DNA of 64,000 nt from Amycolatopsis deserti (GCF_014653945.1 NZ_BNAU01000009.1:62001-126000); one strand, 5' to 3'; shown: positions 15,478-24,870, counted from the stretch's first letter. Made by a program: numbers and translations. The notes: generated from the letters alone by a model not told the origin.

Positions 15478-16632
15478 ATGGCTTACGACGTGGTCCTGTT
15501 CGGCGCGACCGGCTTCACCGGCCGGCTCACCGCGGAGTACCTGGCCCGGCACGCCCCCGACGACTGCCGCTGGGCGCTCGCCGGGCGCAGTCGCGCCAAG
15601 CTCGAAGGTGTGCGCGACGGGCTGGGGCCGAAGTTCGCCCAGCTGCCGCTGCTGTACGCCGACGTCACCGATCCCGCGTCGCTGAAAGCGGTTGCCAACT
15701 CGGCGAAGGTCGTGATCACCACGGTCGGCCCGTACGTGCAGTACGGCGAGCCGCTGGTGGCCGCGTGCGCCGAAGCCGGCACCGACTACGTGGACCTGTG
15801 CGGCGAGCCCGAGTTCACCGACCTGATGTACGTCCGCCACCACGCCCGCGCCGCCGAGACCGGCGCCCGCATCGTGCACGCGTGCGGCTTCGACTCGATC
15901 CCGCACGACCTGGGCGTCTACTACACCGTCAAACAGCTGCCCGACGACGTGCCGATCCGCGTGCGGGGCCAGGTGCGGGTCGGCGCCGCGTTCTCCGGCG
16001 GCACCTACGCCTCCGCGCTCGGCGCCGCGTCCCGGCTGCTGCCGATGCGCCAGGCCGCCCGGGAACGCCGGAAGCTGCAGCACCGCCCGGAAAACCGCCG
16101 GGTGCGCGCGGTCACCGGAACCCCGCGGCGCGACGGCGAGACCGGCCACTGGCTGGTGCCGCTGCCGACCATCGACCCGCAGATCGTCGTCGGCTCGGCG
16201 CGCGAGCTGCCCGAATACGGGCCGGATTTCACCTACAGCCACTACGCGGCGGTCAAGCACCTGCCGGTGCTGGCGGGCGGGCTCGCCGGGCTGGGCGCGG
16301 CGGTCGCGCTCGTGCAGCTCCCGCCGGTGCGCAAGGCGCTGGGCAACCTGCGCAAGCCCGGCGAGGGCCCGAGCGAGCAGCGGCGTGCGAAGTCCTGGTT
16401 CAGCGTCCGGTTCACCGCCGACGGCGGTGGCAGGCGTGTGGTCACCGAGGTCTCCGGCGGCGACCCCGGCTACGACGAGACGGCGAAGATGCTCGCCGAG
16501 TCGGCGCTGTGCCTGGCGCACGACGACCTGCCCGCCCGCGCCGGGCAGCTCTCCCCCGCCGCCGCGATGGGCGACGCGCTGCTGACCCGGCTGAAGAACG
16601 CCGGGCTGACCTTCCGGACCCTCCCGTCCTGA
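15478..16632 (+). CDS. saccharopine dehydrogenase-like / trans-acting enoyl reductase family protein
   Basis: 384 aa from ATG 15478 (MAYDVVLFGATGFTGRLTAE). N-terminal Rossmann motif GATGFTG, then HACGFDSIPHDLGVYY, typical of the saccharopine-dehydrogenase-like group that includes mycobacterial trans-acting enoyl reductase for polyketide lipids. A hydrophobic stretch near 265-285 may tether it to the membrane. No polyketide synthase is in the window, so the substrate is open. Confidence 0.82.
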   Translation: MAYDVVLFGATGFTGRLTAEYLARHAPDDCRWALAGRSRAKLEGVRDGLGPKFAQLPLLYADVTDPASLKAVANSAKVVITTVGPYVQYGEPLVAACAEAGTDYVDLCGEPEFTDLMYVRHHARAAETGARIVHACGFDSIPHDLGVYYTVKQLPDDVPIRVRGQVRVGAAFSGGTYASALGAASRLLPMRQAARERRKLQHRPENRRVRAVTGTPRRDGETGHWLVPLPTIDPQIVVGSARELPEYGPDFTYSHYAAVKHLPVLAGGLAGLGAAVALVQLPPVRKALGNLRKPGEGPSEQRRAKSWFSVRFTADGGGRRVVTEVSGGDPGYDETAKMLAESALCLAHDDLPARAGQLSPAAAMGDALLTRLKNAGLTFRTLPS

Positions 16633-16711
16633 ACCACCCGGACGGGGGATACCGGCGACACGAACCCCGACCTGCTTAAACACAGTTCAAGCCGGGCCTT
16701 ACAGTGATCGT

Positions 16712-17377
16712 ATGGCTCGACTGACGCGCGCTGAAAGTCAGGCGCACACGCGCCGGCGTCTCCTCGCCACCGCCACCGAACTCTTCCTCCGCGACGGCTA
16801 CACCGCGACGTCGCTGGAACGGGTGGCCGAGGAGGCCGGGTTCTCCAAGGGCGCCGTGTACTCCAACTTCCGCAACAAGGACGAGCTGTGCCTGGCCGTC
16901 CTGGACGGGGTGCGCGCGGAGAAGGCGGCGTCGGTGGACGCGACCCTGTCCCGCACGGACAGCCTGGAGGAGCTGCTGGCGGCCTTCGCGGTGTGGGCCG
17001 CGGGCACCGGGGGCGACCAGGCGTGGATCCGGCTAGAGGCGGAGTACCTGCTCAACTGCCGCCGCGACCCGGAGCTGCTGGCGCGGCTGGCGAAGAGCAA
17101 CGCCGAGATCGCCGACCTGGTGACGGAGCTGCTGAACGCCAACGCGCGGCGGCTGGGCGTGCGGCTGCCGATGGACGCCCGCCAGGCGGCGTACGCGTTG
17201 TTCAGCATCACGCTCGGGCTGGGCCTGCTGCGCTCGGTGGACCCGGCCATCGGGGTCGAGTCGTTCACCTCGGTGGTGCGGCTGCTGGCCCAGCCGGCGG
17301 AGGTGACGGTGCCGGAGGCGCGCTCGGCCAGCCACGAACCGGCCGGCGGGGCCGATGCCGGCGCGCACCGGGACTGA
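16712..17377 (+). CDS. TetR-family regulator
   Basis: 221 aa. N-terminal TetR helix-turn-helix at 12-58 (LLATATELFLRDGYTATSLE, GFSKGAVYSNFRNKDEL). The C-terminal ligand domain is of the AcrR/FadR-like type, with a Gly/Ala-rich disordered tail. It lies 80 bp after, and may regulate, the enoyl-reductase-like gene. Confidence 0.87.
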   Translation: MARLTRAESQAHTRRRLLATATELFLRDGYTATSLERVAEEAGFSKGAVYSNFRNKDELCLAVLDGVRAEKAASVDATLSRTDSLEELLAAFAVWAAGTGGDQAWIRLEAEYLLNCRRDPELLARLAKSNAEIADLVTELLNANARRLGVRLPMDARQAAYALFSITLGLGLLRSVDPAIGVESFTSVVRLLAQPAEVTVPEARSASHEPAGGADAGAHRD

Positions 17378-17389
17378 GCGCTGGGTAGA

Positions 17390-17890
17390 TCAGCGGGGCG
17401 GCAGCGCGTGCAGCTCCACCTGCTCCAGCCGCCCCGACCGGACCCGCGCCGTCAGGTACGTGTGCTCGGGCTGCCGGCGCCGGTCGGTGGGCGAGCCGGG
17501 GTTCAGCAGCCGCAGGCCGGACTCCGCCACGCTGTCCCACGGGATGTGGCTGTGCCCGAACACCAGCACGTCCACATCCGGGTACTCCCGCGCGCACCGC
17601 GCCTCCCGGCCCTTCGCCGGGCCCGTTTCATGCACCACGGCCAGGCGCAGGCCCGCCAGGTCCGCCCACGCCACCTCCGGCAGCCGCGCGCGCAGCTCCG
17701 GCCCGTCGTTGTTGCCGTACACCCCGATCAGCCGCCGGCTGCGCGCCTCCAGCTCGTCCAGCAGCGCGACCTCCACCCAGTCCCCCGCGTGCACCACCAC
17801 GTCCGCGCGGGCGACCTCCCGCCACAGCTGTTCCGGCAGATCACGCGCCCGCTTGGGCACGTGCGTGTCGGACATGATGACAAGGCGCAT
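17390..17890 (-). CDS. YfcE-type metallophosphoesterase
   Basis: 166 aa from ATG 17890. All calcineurin-like metal motifs are present: SDTH at 7-10, HAGDW, YGNND, VHE and the C-terminal GHSH and NPGS. Small cytosolic phosphodiesterase of the YfcE/MJ0936 group; substrate unknown. Convergent with the TetR gene (12 bp between stops). Confidence 0.88.
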   Translation of the reverse strand: MRLVIMSDTHVPKRARDLPEQLWREVARADVVVHAGDWVEVALLDELEARSRRLIGVYGNNDGPELRARLPEVAWADLAGLRLAVVHETGPAKGREARCAREYPDVDVLVFGHSHIPWDSVAESGLRLLNPGSPTDRRRQPEHTYLTARVRSGRLEQVELHALPPR

Positions 17891-17986
17891 GGTCACCGGT
17901 GTATCACGCTGGGCCACCCGGAGCAGGGCACCGATTCCCCCGCCCGTAACCTTCATCCGGGTTGTCCGGATCAGGAGGGGTGAGCC

Positions 17987-19783
17987 TTGACGCAGGAACC
18001 CGCGTGGCCCACGACCGACGACGAGCGGACCGAGGTCATGACCCCGGTCACCGACGTGCTGCCGAAGGTGACGCAGGAGCCACCGCGCAAGAAGAGGACC
18101 GCCAAGCGCACCGCGATCATCGCCGCCTCGGTGCTCGGCGTGCTCGCCGCGCTCTACGCCGTGGACCTGCTGATCAGCCAGGGCACCGTGCCGCGCGGGG
18201 TCACCGTCGCCGGTGTCGACGTCGGCGGCCTCAAGCGCACCGCGGCCGAGGACAAGCTGCGCGACGAGATCGAGCCGCGGCTGACCCAGACCATCCCGGT
18301 CCGCGCCGGTGACGCCACCGCCGCGATCGACCCGGGCACCGCCGGCCTCACCCTCGACTGGCCGTCCACTTTGGACCAGGCCGGCGACCAGCCGCTCAAC
18401 CCGTTCACCCGCATCGCGTCGTTCTTCAGCGACCGCGAGGTCGGCGTGGTGACCCACGCCGACGAGGACAAGCTGACCGCGGCCATCGAGGAGCTGCGGG
18501 CCCGCACCGACCGGCTGCCCGTCGAGGGCACGATCCGGTTCGAGGACGCCAAGCCCGTCGCGGTGCCGCCGCAGCCCGGCCAGCAGCTGGACGCCGCGGC
18601 CGCCAAGAACGAGGTGCTGCGGCACTGGGCGACCGGGCAGACGCTGACACTGCCGGTGGCGACCACGCCGGTCCAGGTCTCCGCCGAGGCCGTCCAGGCC
18701 ACGCTGGAGGGGTTCGCCAGGCCCGCCGTGTCCACGCCGCTGGTCATCCGCGGCGAGGGCGCCGACGCGACACTGTCGCCGGAGGCCGTGGCCGCCGCGC
18801 TGTCGTTCGAGCCGGGCGAGGGCGGCACGCTGGTACCGAAGGTCGACCACAACAAGCTCATCGAGGCGGCCGGCCCGCAGCTCAAGCCCTCCGAGAAGGA
18901 GGGCAAGGACGCGCAGATCGTGTTCGAGGGCGGCCGTCCCACGGTGCAGCCGTCGGTGGACGGCAAGGGCGTCGACTGGCCCCCGACCCTGCAGCCGGTG
19001 TTCGACCTGCTCAAGACACCGGGCAAGCACGAGCTGGTCGCGAAGTACCACACCACCCCGGCGAAGGTGACCACCGAGCAGGCCAACCAGCTCGGCATCA
19101 CCGAGGTCATCGGCGAGTTCACCACCGGCGGGTTCGCGGCCGACTCGGGCGTGAACATCCGGACCGTGGCGCAGAAGGTCAACGGCGCGATCGTCAAGCC
19201 GGGCGAGACGTTCAGCCTCAACGGGTTCACCGGCCCGCGCGGCAAGGCCCAGGGTTACGTCGAGGCCGGCGTGATCGAGAACGGCGCCCCGGCCCGCGAG
19301 GTCGGCGGCGGCATCTCCCAGTTCGCCACCACGCTGTACAACGCGGCCTACTTCGCCGGGCTGAAGGACGCCGGGCACAAGGAGCACAGCTACTACATCA
19401 GCCGCTACCCCGCCGCGCGGGAGGCGACGGTGTTCCAGAGCCCCGGCGGCGCCAGCGTCATCGACCTGAAGTTCACCAACGACTCCGACACCGGCGTGGC
19501 CATCCAGACCATCTGGACGCCGTCGTCGATCACGGTGAAGCTGTGGGGCACCAAGCGGTACACGGTGGAGTCGATCCCGGGGCCGAAGACGAACTTCGTC
19601 CCGCCGCAGGAGAAGCCCGGCCCGGCGGAGAACTGCCACGCCTCCAACGGCGCGCAGGGCTTCACCACCAGCGACACCCGGGTGCTGCGGGACGCCAAGA
19701 CCGGCCGCGAGGTCAAGCGCGAGACCCGCACGGTCCACTACAACCCGCAGCCGAAGATCGTCTGCGCCACACCGGGCCCCTGA
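17987..19783 (+). CDS. membrane-anchored VanW-family protein with peptidoglycan-binding-like repeats
   Basis: 598 aa from TTG 17987, supported by AGGAGGGG 6 bp upstream. Cytoplasmic charged N-terminus, a single membrane segment at about 43-64, then an extracellular region with two PG-binding-type-4-like repeats (GVTVAGVDVGGLKR... and later) and a VanW domain at about 365-500 (NIRTVAQKVNGAIVKPGETF, GGGISQFATTLYNAAY). Such proteins occur widely in Gram-positives; despite the name they are not proof of vancomycin resistance. Role likely in cell-wall structure. Confidence 0.85.
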   Translation: MTQEPAWPTTDDERTEVMTPVTDVLPKVTQEPPRKKRTAKRTAIIAASVLGVLAALYAVDLLISQGTVPRGVTVAGVDVGGLKRTAAEDKLRDEIEPRLTQTIPVRAGDATAAIDPGTAGLTLDWPSTLDQAGDQPLNPFTRIASFFSDREVGVVTHADEDKLTAAIEELRARTDRLPVEGTIRFEDAKPVAVPPQPGQQLDAAAAKNEVLRHWATGQTLTLPVATTPVQVSAEAVQATLEGFARPAVSTPLVIRGEGADATLSPEAVAAALSFEPGEGGTLVPKVDHNKLIEAAGPQLKPSEKEGKDAQIVFEGGRPTVQPSVDGKGVDWPPTLQPVFDLLKTPGKHELVAKYHTTPAKVTTEQANQLGITEVIGEFTTGGFAADSGVNIRTVAQKVNGAIVKPGETFSLNGFTGPRGKAQGYVEAGVIENGAPAREVGGGISQFATTLYNAAYFAGLKDAGHKEHSYYISRYPAAREATVFQSPGGASVIDLKFTNDSDTGVAIQTIWTPSSITVKLWGTKRYTVESIPGPKTNFVPPQEKPGPAENCHASNGAQGFTTSDTRVLRDAKTGREVKRETRTVHYNPQPKIVCATPGP

Positions 19784-19803
19784 AACCCGTGAAACCCGTG
19801 AAA

Positions 19804-19842
19804 AAAAGGGGGGCCGCACCGATCCCGGTGCGGCCCCCTTTT
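19804..19842. terminator. bidirectional rho-independent terminator
   Basis: Stem GGGGGCCGCACCG / CGGTGCGGCCCCC (13 bp, 4-nt loop), flanked by an A-run on the left and TTTT on the right. It separates the plus-strand VanW gene from the minus-strand TetR gene and has poly-U on both strands. Confidence 0.85.
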
Positions 19843-19849
19843 CGCGTGG

Positions 19850-20572
19850 TCAGGACGAGCGCTTGATCTCGTCGAGCCGCACCTGAACACCGTCCAGCAC
19901 GCGGTCGACGGCGTAGTCGAACAGCTCGCCGAAGTAGTCGCGGTTCTTCTCCGGGTCGTGCAGCCGCTCGTGCACGGTTTCGGCGAGGGTGGCCAGGCCG
20001 GACAGGTTCGGGTCCGGCGGCGGCGCGCCCCACCCGCCGGAGATCTGGGCCTTCGCCTCGTTGGCCTTGCGCTGGTCGTCCTCCAGCGAGATGAACAGGC
20101 AGGCCTGGCTGACCAGCAGCCGGCACACCATGGCGGCCTCGTCCTGGTCGAACCCGGCGCGCAGGAGTGTCCTCATCGCACGGTCCACAGTGGGCCCACC
20201 GGCCTCGACCGAGGGGCCGTTGAGCGCCACCCGGCGCGCGACCCCGGGGTAGCGCATGAACACGACCCGCAGGTTGGTCAGGAACTGCCGCCACCACGGC
20301 CGCCACTCCAGCTCGGCGGGCGGGAGCTCGTACATCGCGATGACGCGGTCGACGACCGCGGTCACGACCGTGTCCCGGTCACCCACGTGGTGGTAGATCA
20401 CCGCCGGGTAGGCGTCCACCGCGCCGGCGAGCTGGCGCAACGTCCACGACTCGACCCCGTGCCTCGCGGTCAACTCGAGCGCCGCGTCGATGATGCGATC
20501 CGGGGTGACCGCGGGCAGGCCCGCCGCGTCACGGGAACGCGGGCGGCCGGGCACGGGAGCAGACTTCGCCAT
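19850..20572 (-). CDS. TetR/AcrR-family regulator with TetR C-terminal-like domain
   Basis: 240 aa from ATG 20572 (MAKSAPVPGRPRSRDAAGLP). Helix-turn-helix at about 25-70 (LTARHGVESWTLRQLAGAVD, YHHVGDRDTVV), with a C-terminal domain of the classical TetR_C type. Followed 8 bp later by a bidirectional terminator, so it is a single-gene unit. A good inverted repeat lies just upstream. Confidence 0.85.
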   Translation of the reverse strand: MAKSAPVPGRPRSRDAAGLPAVTPDRIIDAALELTARHGVESWTLRQLAGAVDAYPAVIYHHVGDRDTVVTAVVDRVIAMYELPPAELEWRPWWRQFLTNLRVVFMRYPGVARRVALNGPSVEAGGPTVDRAMRTLLRAGFDQDEAAMVCRLLVSQACLFISLEDDQRKANEAKAQISGGWGAPPPDPNLSGLATLAETVHERLHDPEKNRDYFGELFDYAVDRVLDGVQVRLDEIKRSS

Positions 20573-20591
20573 GGCGTAACAGTAGCTCGCC

Positions 20592-20615
20592 GGTGTTGGC
20601 GCGCCAGTCAACACC
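20592..20615. promoter_or_regulatory. inverted repeat upstream of tetR (candidate operator)
   Basis: GGTGTTG-N10-CAACACC, exact 7-bp arms, 20-43 bp upstream of the TetR start. Placement fits autoregulation. It also lies between TetR and the divergent DUF5302 gene. Confidence 0.5.
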
Positions 20616-20701
20616 GCCGCCAATCGTGATGAAAACAGCTCGCCAAGGGGAACCGGGCCTGGGAGGCTGGACGGGCAAGCGCGTGACATCCAGGAGGTCG
20701 C

Positions 20702-20890
20702 ATGTCCGAGAACAGTTCACCGGGCGAATCCGAAGACGACGTCAAGCGCAGGTTCCGCGAGGCTCTGGAACGCAAGCAGGCCAACGCCCAGTCCTCCGGC
20801 CGCCAGGACGGCGGCGGCGGCAAGGGCGGTCACGTGCACGGTCACGGCCCCGCGGCCAGCAAGCGCACCTTCCGGCGCAAGAGCGGCTGA
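20702..20890 (+). CDS. DUF5302 small protein
   Basis: 62 aa (MSENSSPGESEDDVKRRFRE then ALERKQANAQ). The VKRRFREALERK helix followed by a Gly/His-rich linker and basic end is the pattern of the actinobacterial DUF5302 family; function unknown. GGAGG at 4-9 bp upstream of the ATG supports the start. Confidence 0.75.
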   Translation: MSENSSPGESEDDVKRRFREALERKQANAQSSGRQDGGGGKGGHVHGHGPAASKRTFRRKSG

Positions 20891-20893
20891 GCG

Positions 20894-20928
20894 GACGGCG
20901 TGGGTGCCTGTGCGGCACCCACGCCGTC
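20894..20928. terminator. 14-bp hairpin between convergent genes
   Basis: Perfect 14-bp inverted repeat (GACGGCGTGGGTGC and its complement, 7-nt loop) between the stops of the DUF5302 gene and the minus-strand MBL gene. Likely bidirectional. Confidence 0.75.
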
Positions 20929-20934
20929 ACCCGG

Positions 20935-21900
20935 TCAGGGCGTGAAGGTCTCCAGGTGGTCGACCACGACGAACCGCGAGGCCGGTGACGCCGCGGCCAC
21001 CGCCGACCGCAGCGCCGCCAGGCCGCCCCAGTCGCGAGCCGGTTCGGTCAGCGGGTGGTCGAAGTCGTCCCAGTGCGTCGGGACGACGTACGGCGGCTGC
21101 CCGAGCACGCGCAGCAGCCGGCCCACGTAGTCGGCGATCTTGCCCCCGCCGGCGGGCAACAGCACGACATCCGGACGCAGGCCCTCCAGTTCCGACTCGA
21201 CGTAGTTCGAGCCGCCGAAGTCGATCACGCTCCCGCCCCGCGCCGAGGTCACGTGGTACGCGAGGGTGCCACCCTCCACAAGATCCTGAATGTATTTCGG
21301 TTTTGGCAGGTTGCCGAGCCCGAAACCGGGCCGGGTCCCCGGAAACGGCACCGCGGCCCGTGCGCCGGACGCCGAATGCAACGAGCGCAGGATGCGGATC
21401 GTGTAGCCGTCGAAGGTGAGGAACTCGCCGCCGCTCGCCACCGCCAGCTGGTCCTCCGGCGCGCCCAGCGCGGCCATCAGGTTCAGGTGGGTCTCGGTCC
21501 CGTACACGGTCGCGCCGGTTTTCCGCGCCAGGTAAGGGACATCGGTCAGGTGGTCGTAGTGCCCGTGGGTGACCAGGATGTGGTCGGCCCGCAGCTCGCC
21601 GCTGTCCACGTAGCGGTCGATGAGCCCGGTGTCCACCGTCAGCCGGGTCTTCGGGTCCGCGCCCTGCGGCGAATAGGTGCCGGTGTGGAACCGGGTCAGC
21701 CACGGGTCGATCAGGACGGTCTTCGTGGTCGTGCCGTCGGCGCTGGGCATCCGGATCTCCCAGCTGTTGTTGCCCCACCAGCGCAGCGTGAGTCCCCCAC
21801 CGGTCGCGGCCCGGGCGGCCGCGGGCGCCGCACCGGCGAGGACGGCGGCGGCCCCCAGGCCCACCCCGAACACCCCGCGCCTGCTCAGTCGATCAGTCAT
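20935..21900 (-). CDS. Tat-exported MBL-fold metallo-hydrolase
   Basis: 321 aa. Twin-arginine signal SRRGVFGVG (Arg7-Arg8) followed by an Ala-rich hydrophobic stretch and AxA cleavage near 31. Metallo-beta-lactamase fold with THGHYDHL as the metal motif, then HS and HWDD later on. UlaG/RomA-like lactonase or phosphodiesterase type; not a clear beta-lactamase. Divergent from the LysR gene by 83 bp, so LysR may regulate it. Confidence 0.83.
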   Translation of the reverse strand: MTDRLSRRGVFGVGLGAAAVLAGAAPAAARAATGGGLTLRWWGNNSWEIRMPSADGTTTKTVLIDPWLTRFHTGTYSPQGADPKTRLTVDTGLIDRYVDSGELRADHILVTHGHYDHLTDVPYLARKTGATVYGTETHLNLMAALGAPEDQLAVASGGEFLTFDGYTIRILRSLHSASGARAAVPFPGTRPGFGLGNLPKPKYIQDLVEGGTLAYHVTSARGGSVIDFGGSNYVESELEGLRPDVVLLPAGGGKIADYVGRLLRVLGQPPYVVPTHWDDFDHPLTEPARDWGGLAALRSAVAAASPASRFVVVDHLETFTP

Positions 21901-21983
21901 GGCGCCACCCCAGCACGGAACTGGTACGACTGTCCAAGACCGGACCGGCCCGCTCGCGATACGCCGGCCGATATCGTCGCAGC

Positions 21984-22940
21984 GTGGACCCCCTGCGCGC
22001 GTTGCGCTACTTCGTCGTGGTTGCCGAAGAACTCCACTTCGGCCGCGCCGCGGACCGGCTCGGGATCGCCCAGCCACCGCTGAGCCAGCGCATCCGCCGG
22101 CTCGAGGACGATCTCGGCGCGCGGCTGTTCGACCGGGACAGCAGGCGGGTCGAGCTGACCGAGGCCGGGCAGATCCTGCTCGCCGAATCCCGCGACCTGC
22201 TGGCCCGGTGGGAACGGATGCGCACGCTGGTCGGCAAGGCGCACCGCGGCGAGATCGACTCGCTCCGCGTCGGGGTGCCGCCGGAGGTGGCCGGGCGGGT
22301 GCTGGCCGATCTGCTGACCACGTTCGGCGGCGCGTGCCCGGACGTGCGGCTGGACCTGCAGGAGCTGACGACGACCGAGCAGGTGCGGCTGCTGGCCGAC
22401 CGCGAGCTGGACGCCGGGCTGTTGCAGCACCCGGTGGACGTGTCCGGACTCGAACTGGGCCCGGCGGTGCAGACGCCGCTGGGGGTCGTCCTGCCGCGGG
22501 ATTCACCGCTGGCAGCCCGCTCGGAACTGGCACTGGGCGATCTGGCCGGGCACGGGCTGGTGCTGTTCCCGCGCGCCGCCGCGCCCGGCTTGTACGACGC
22601 GACGCTGCGGACGTGCTGGGAGCAGGGGTTCCGGCCGTCGCACGTGCGGCACGCGCGGAACCCGGAGTTCGTGCTGGGGCTCGTGTTGTCCGGGCAGGGC
22701 GTGGCGTTCGACCAGGGTCTGGTGGCGCGCAAGGAGCCGCGGGTGGTCTGGCGGCCGCTGGTGCCCGGGTCGCTGTCCTGGCGGATGTCGGTGGCCTGGC
22801 CCGCGGTCAACCCGCATCCGGAGGCGGCGCGGCTGGCGGAGGTCGTCGCGGACGTGCTGGCGCGCGACGGCGTGACGACGCCGGCGCCGGTTCAGGACCC
22901 GGTGGAGCGGCCGTGGAACGTGGTGTTCGGGCGGTCGTGA
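21984..22940 (+). CDS. LysR-family transcriptional regulator
   Basis: 318 aa, GTG start. Winged HTH at 1-60 (LRALRYFVVVAEELHFGRAA, LGIAQPPLSQRIRRLEDDLG), then a periplasmic-binding-type effector domain. The final 49 bp overlap the end of the convergent beta-lactamase-like gene. Confidence 0.88.
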   Translation: MDPLRALRYFVVVAEELHFGRAADRLGIAQPPLSQRIRRLEDDLGARLFDRDSRRVELTEAGQILLAESRDLLARWERMRTLVGKAHRGEIDSLRVGVPPEVAGRVLADLLTTFGGACPDVRLDLQELTTTEQVRLLADRELDAGLLQHPVDVSGLELGPAVQTPLGVVLPRDSPLAARSELALGDLAGHGLVLFPRAAAPGLYDATLRTCWEQGFRPSHVRHARNPEFVLGLVLSGQGVAFDQGLVARKEPRVVWRPLVPGSLSWRMSVAWPAVNPHPEAARLAEVVADVLARDGVTTPAPVQDPVERPWNVVFGRS

Positions 22941-23800
22941 ACGATCTGTTCGATGGCGGCTCTCGCGGCCTCGCCGATGGCGTGGTCGACGTCCGGCAGG
23001 CGGGACTCCAGGGTCGGGGCCCGGGTGAAGACCGCGACGGCGTAGCGGGCGCCGTCGGGGTACTCGGCGACGCCGATCTCGTTGCGCACCGCGAGCAGCG
23101 AGCCGGTCTTGCCCCACACCCGGACCTGGGGCGGGAAGGCGGCGGTGAGGCGATGCCAGTTGACCTGCTGCGCCATCAGCTGCCGGATCCAGCGGCACGC
23201 CTCGGGCGGGCCCGCGGTGTCGCCGGCGATGGCGGCGAGCAGGGTGGTCATGTCGCGCGGGGTGGTCGCCGAGGTCCGCAGGGGGTCGAGCGCGCGGGTG
23301 GCGAACACCTCCGCCACGGGCAGGGCGGGGAAGCGGCGGGCGAAGTCGGCGGCGTCGCGGGCGCCGATGTCCTCGGCCATGGTGGCGACGACGTCGCGGG
23401 GCGAGCCGATGACGCGGGTCCGCGTGAGGCCGAGCTCGCGGAGCAGGGAGCGCACGTTGTCCAGGCCGACGCGGTCGAAGAGCAGGTCGGCGGCGGTGTT
23501 GTCGCTGACGGAGAGCGCGAAGAAGGCCGCGTCGCGCAGGCTCATCTCGACGTCGTCGGCGCAACCCGCGGTGCCGGTGCCGCCGAGCCGGTCGGCGGCG
23601 GTGACGCGGAGGCGGTCGGCGGGGTCCAGCTGCCCGGCGGCGACCTGACGGGCCAGTTCGAGGACGAGCGGAACCTTGACCACCGAGGCGAGCACGACCG
23701 GCTCGTCGGGATCGAGGCCGGACTCGCCGGTGCAGCCGAGGCAGCGGGCGTGCAGCCAACCCCGCACGCCCGCCGCTTCGAAGATCTTCCCCGGTGTCAC
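22892..23800 (-). CDS. class A beta-lactamase-like serine hydrolase
   Basis: 302 aa from GTG 23800, overlapping the vdh stop (GTGA). The three penicillin-recognising motifs are present: SVVK (39-42), SDN (99-101) and KTG (231-233). Glu164 lies 17 residues before the TTP turn, where class A enzymes have Glu166, but the Asn170 equivalent is Thr (EVFAT instead of ExxLN). No signal peptide is visible: the protein starts VTPGKIFEAAGVRG. A cytosolic esterase or a degenerate lactamase is therefore more likely than a secreted resistance enzyme. Confidence 0.72.
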   Translation of the reverse strand: MTPGKIFEAAGVRGWLHARCLGCTGESGLDPDEPVVLASVVKVPLVLELARQVAAGQLDPADRLRVTAADRLGGTGTAGCADDVEMSLRDAAFFALSVSDNTAADLLFDRVGLDNVRSLLRELGLTRTRVIGSPRDVVATMAEDIGARDAADFARRFPALPVAEVFATRALDPLRTSATTPRDMTTLLAAIAGDTAGPPEACRWIRQLMAQQVNWHRLTAAFPPQVRVWGKTGSLLAVRNEIGVAEYPDGARYAVAVFTRAPTLESRLPDVDHAIGEAARAAIEQIVHDRPNTTFHGRSTGS

Positions 23801-24870
23801 ACGGTAAGGATGGACCGCAGCCTGCCGACCTCGGACATCCGGCGCTCCGCCAGGCGGTCGGCGGCCGTGGCCGGCGGCACGCCCTCGGCCTTGGCCAGCT
23901 CGAACACCGCCTTGGTGGTCTCGAAGATGCCGGCGGCCTTGCGCTTGGCCCGCTCGAAGTCGAAGCCGTGCAGCTCGTCGCTGACCTGGATCACCCCGCC
24001 CGCGTTGACCAGGTAGTCCGGCGCGTACAGCACGCCCCGGTCCTCCAGCGACTTCTCGATCCCGGGGTGGGCGATCTGGTTGTTCGCGGCGCCGCACACG
24101 ATCTCCGCGCCCAGCTCGGGCACGGTCGTGTCGTTGAGCGCGCCGCCCAGCGCGCACGGCGCGAACACGTCCAGCGGCATCCGCAGCAACGTCGCGTTGT
24201 CCGCGACGACCTCGACGGCCGGGTGCGCGGCCTTGACCCGGTCGATCGCCGCCGGGTTGACGTCGGTGACCGACACCCGGGCGCCGGCCTCGACGAGGTG
24301 CCCGACCAGGATGTGCCCGACCTTGCCGACGCCGGACACGCCGACGTGCCGCCCGGCCAGGTCCGCGCTGCCCCACCGGAACTCGGCGGCGGCGCGCATG
24401 CCCTGGAACACCCCGAACGCGGTCAGCACCGAGGAGTCGCCCGCGCCGCCGTGGTCGCGGGAGCGGCCGGTCACGAAGCGGGTCTCGCGGGCGATGACGT
24501 CCATGTCGGCGACGTAGGTGCCCACGTCGCAGGCGGTGTAGTACCGCCCGCCGAGCGACTGGACGAACCGGCCGTAGGCGCGCAGCAGCGCCTCGGTCTT
24601 GGTGGTCGACGGGTCGCCGATGATGACGGCCTTGCCGCCGCCGAGGTCGAGCCCGGCGAGGGCGTTCTTGTAGGCCATGCCCTTGGACAGCGCGAGGACG
24701 TCGTCGAGGGCGTCGCTTTCGCGGCTGTAGGGGTAGAAGCGCGTGCCGCCGAGCGCGGGGCCCAGCGCGGTCGAGTAGACGGCGATGATCGCCTTCAGGC
24801 CGCTCGCCTGGTCCTGGCAGAACACGACCTGTTCGTGACCGCTTTCGCGGCCGAACACTCCATCCGTCAC
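23797..24870 (-). CDS. vdh: valine (branched-chain amino acid) dehydrogenase
   Basis: 357 aa Glu/Leu/Phe/Val dehydrogenase. Substrate/catalytic segment GPALGGTRFYPY and the catalytic Lys in DLGGGKAVI; NAD domain with SGVGKVGHILVGHLVEAGAR. Length and the DHGGAGDSS segment fit actinomycete valine dehydrogenase, which oxidatively deaminates branched-chain amino acids to feed acyl-CoA pools. Leucine or phenylalanine preference cannot be excluded. Confidence 0.85.
   Translation of the reverse strand: MTDGVFGRESGHEQVVFCQDQASGLKAIIAVYSTALGPALGGTRFYPYSRESDALDDVLALSKGMAYKNALAGLDLGGGKAVIIGDPSTTKTEALLRAYGRFVQSLGGRYYTACDVGTYVADMDVIARETRFVTGRSRDHGGAGDSSVLTAFGVFQGMRAAAEFRWGSADLAGRHVGVSGVGKVGHILVGHLVEAGARVSVTDVNPAAIDRVKAAHPAVEVVADNATLLRMPLDVFAPCALGGALNDTTVPELGAEIVCGAANNQIAHPGIEKSLEDRGVLYAPDYLVNAGGVIQVSDELHGFDFERAKRKAAGIFETTKAVFELAKAEGVPPATAADRLAERRMSEVGRLRSILTV

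Noticed and set aside
17987..19783. VanW gene as evidence of glycopeptide resistance
   Set aside because: VanW domain proteins are widespread; no vanHAX, vanR/S or vanY gene is present.
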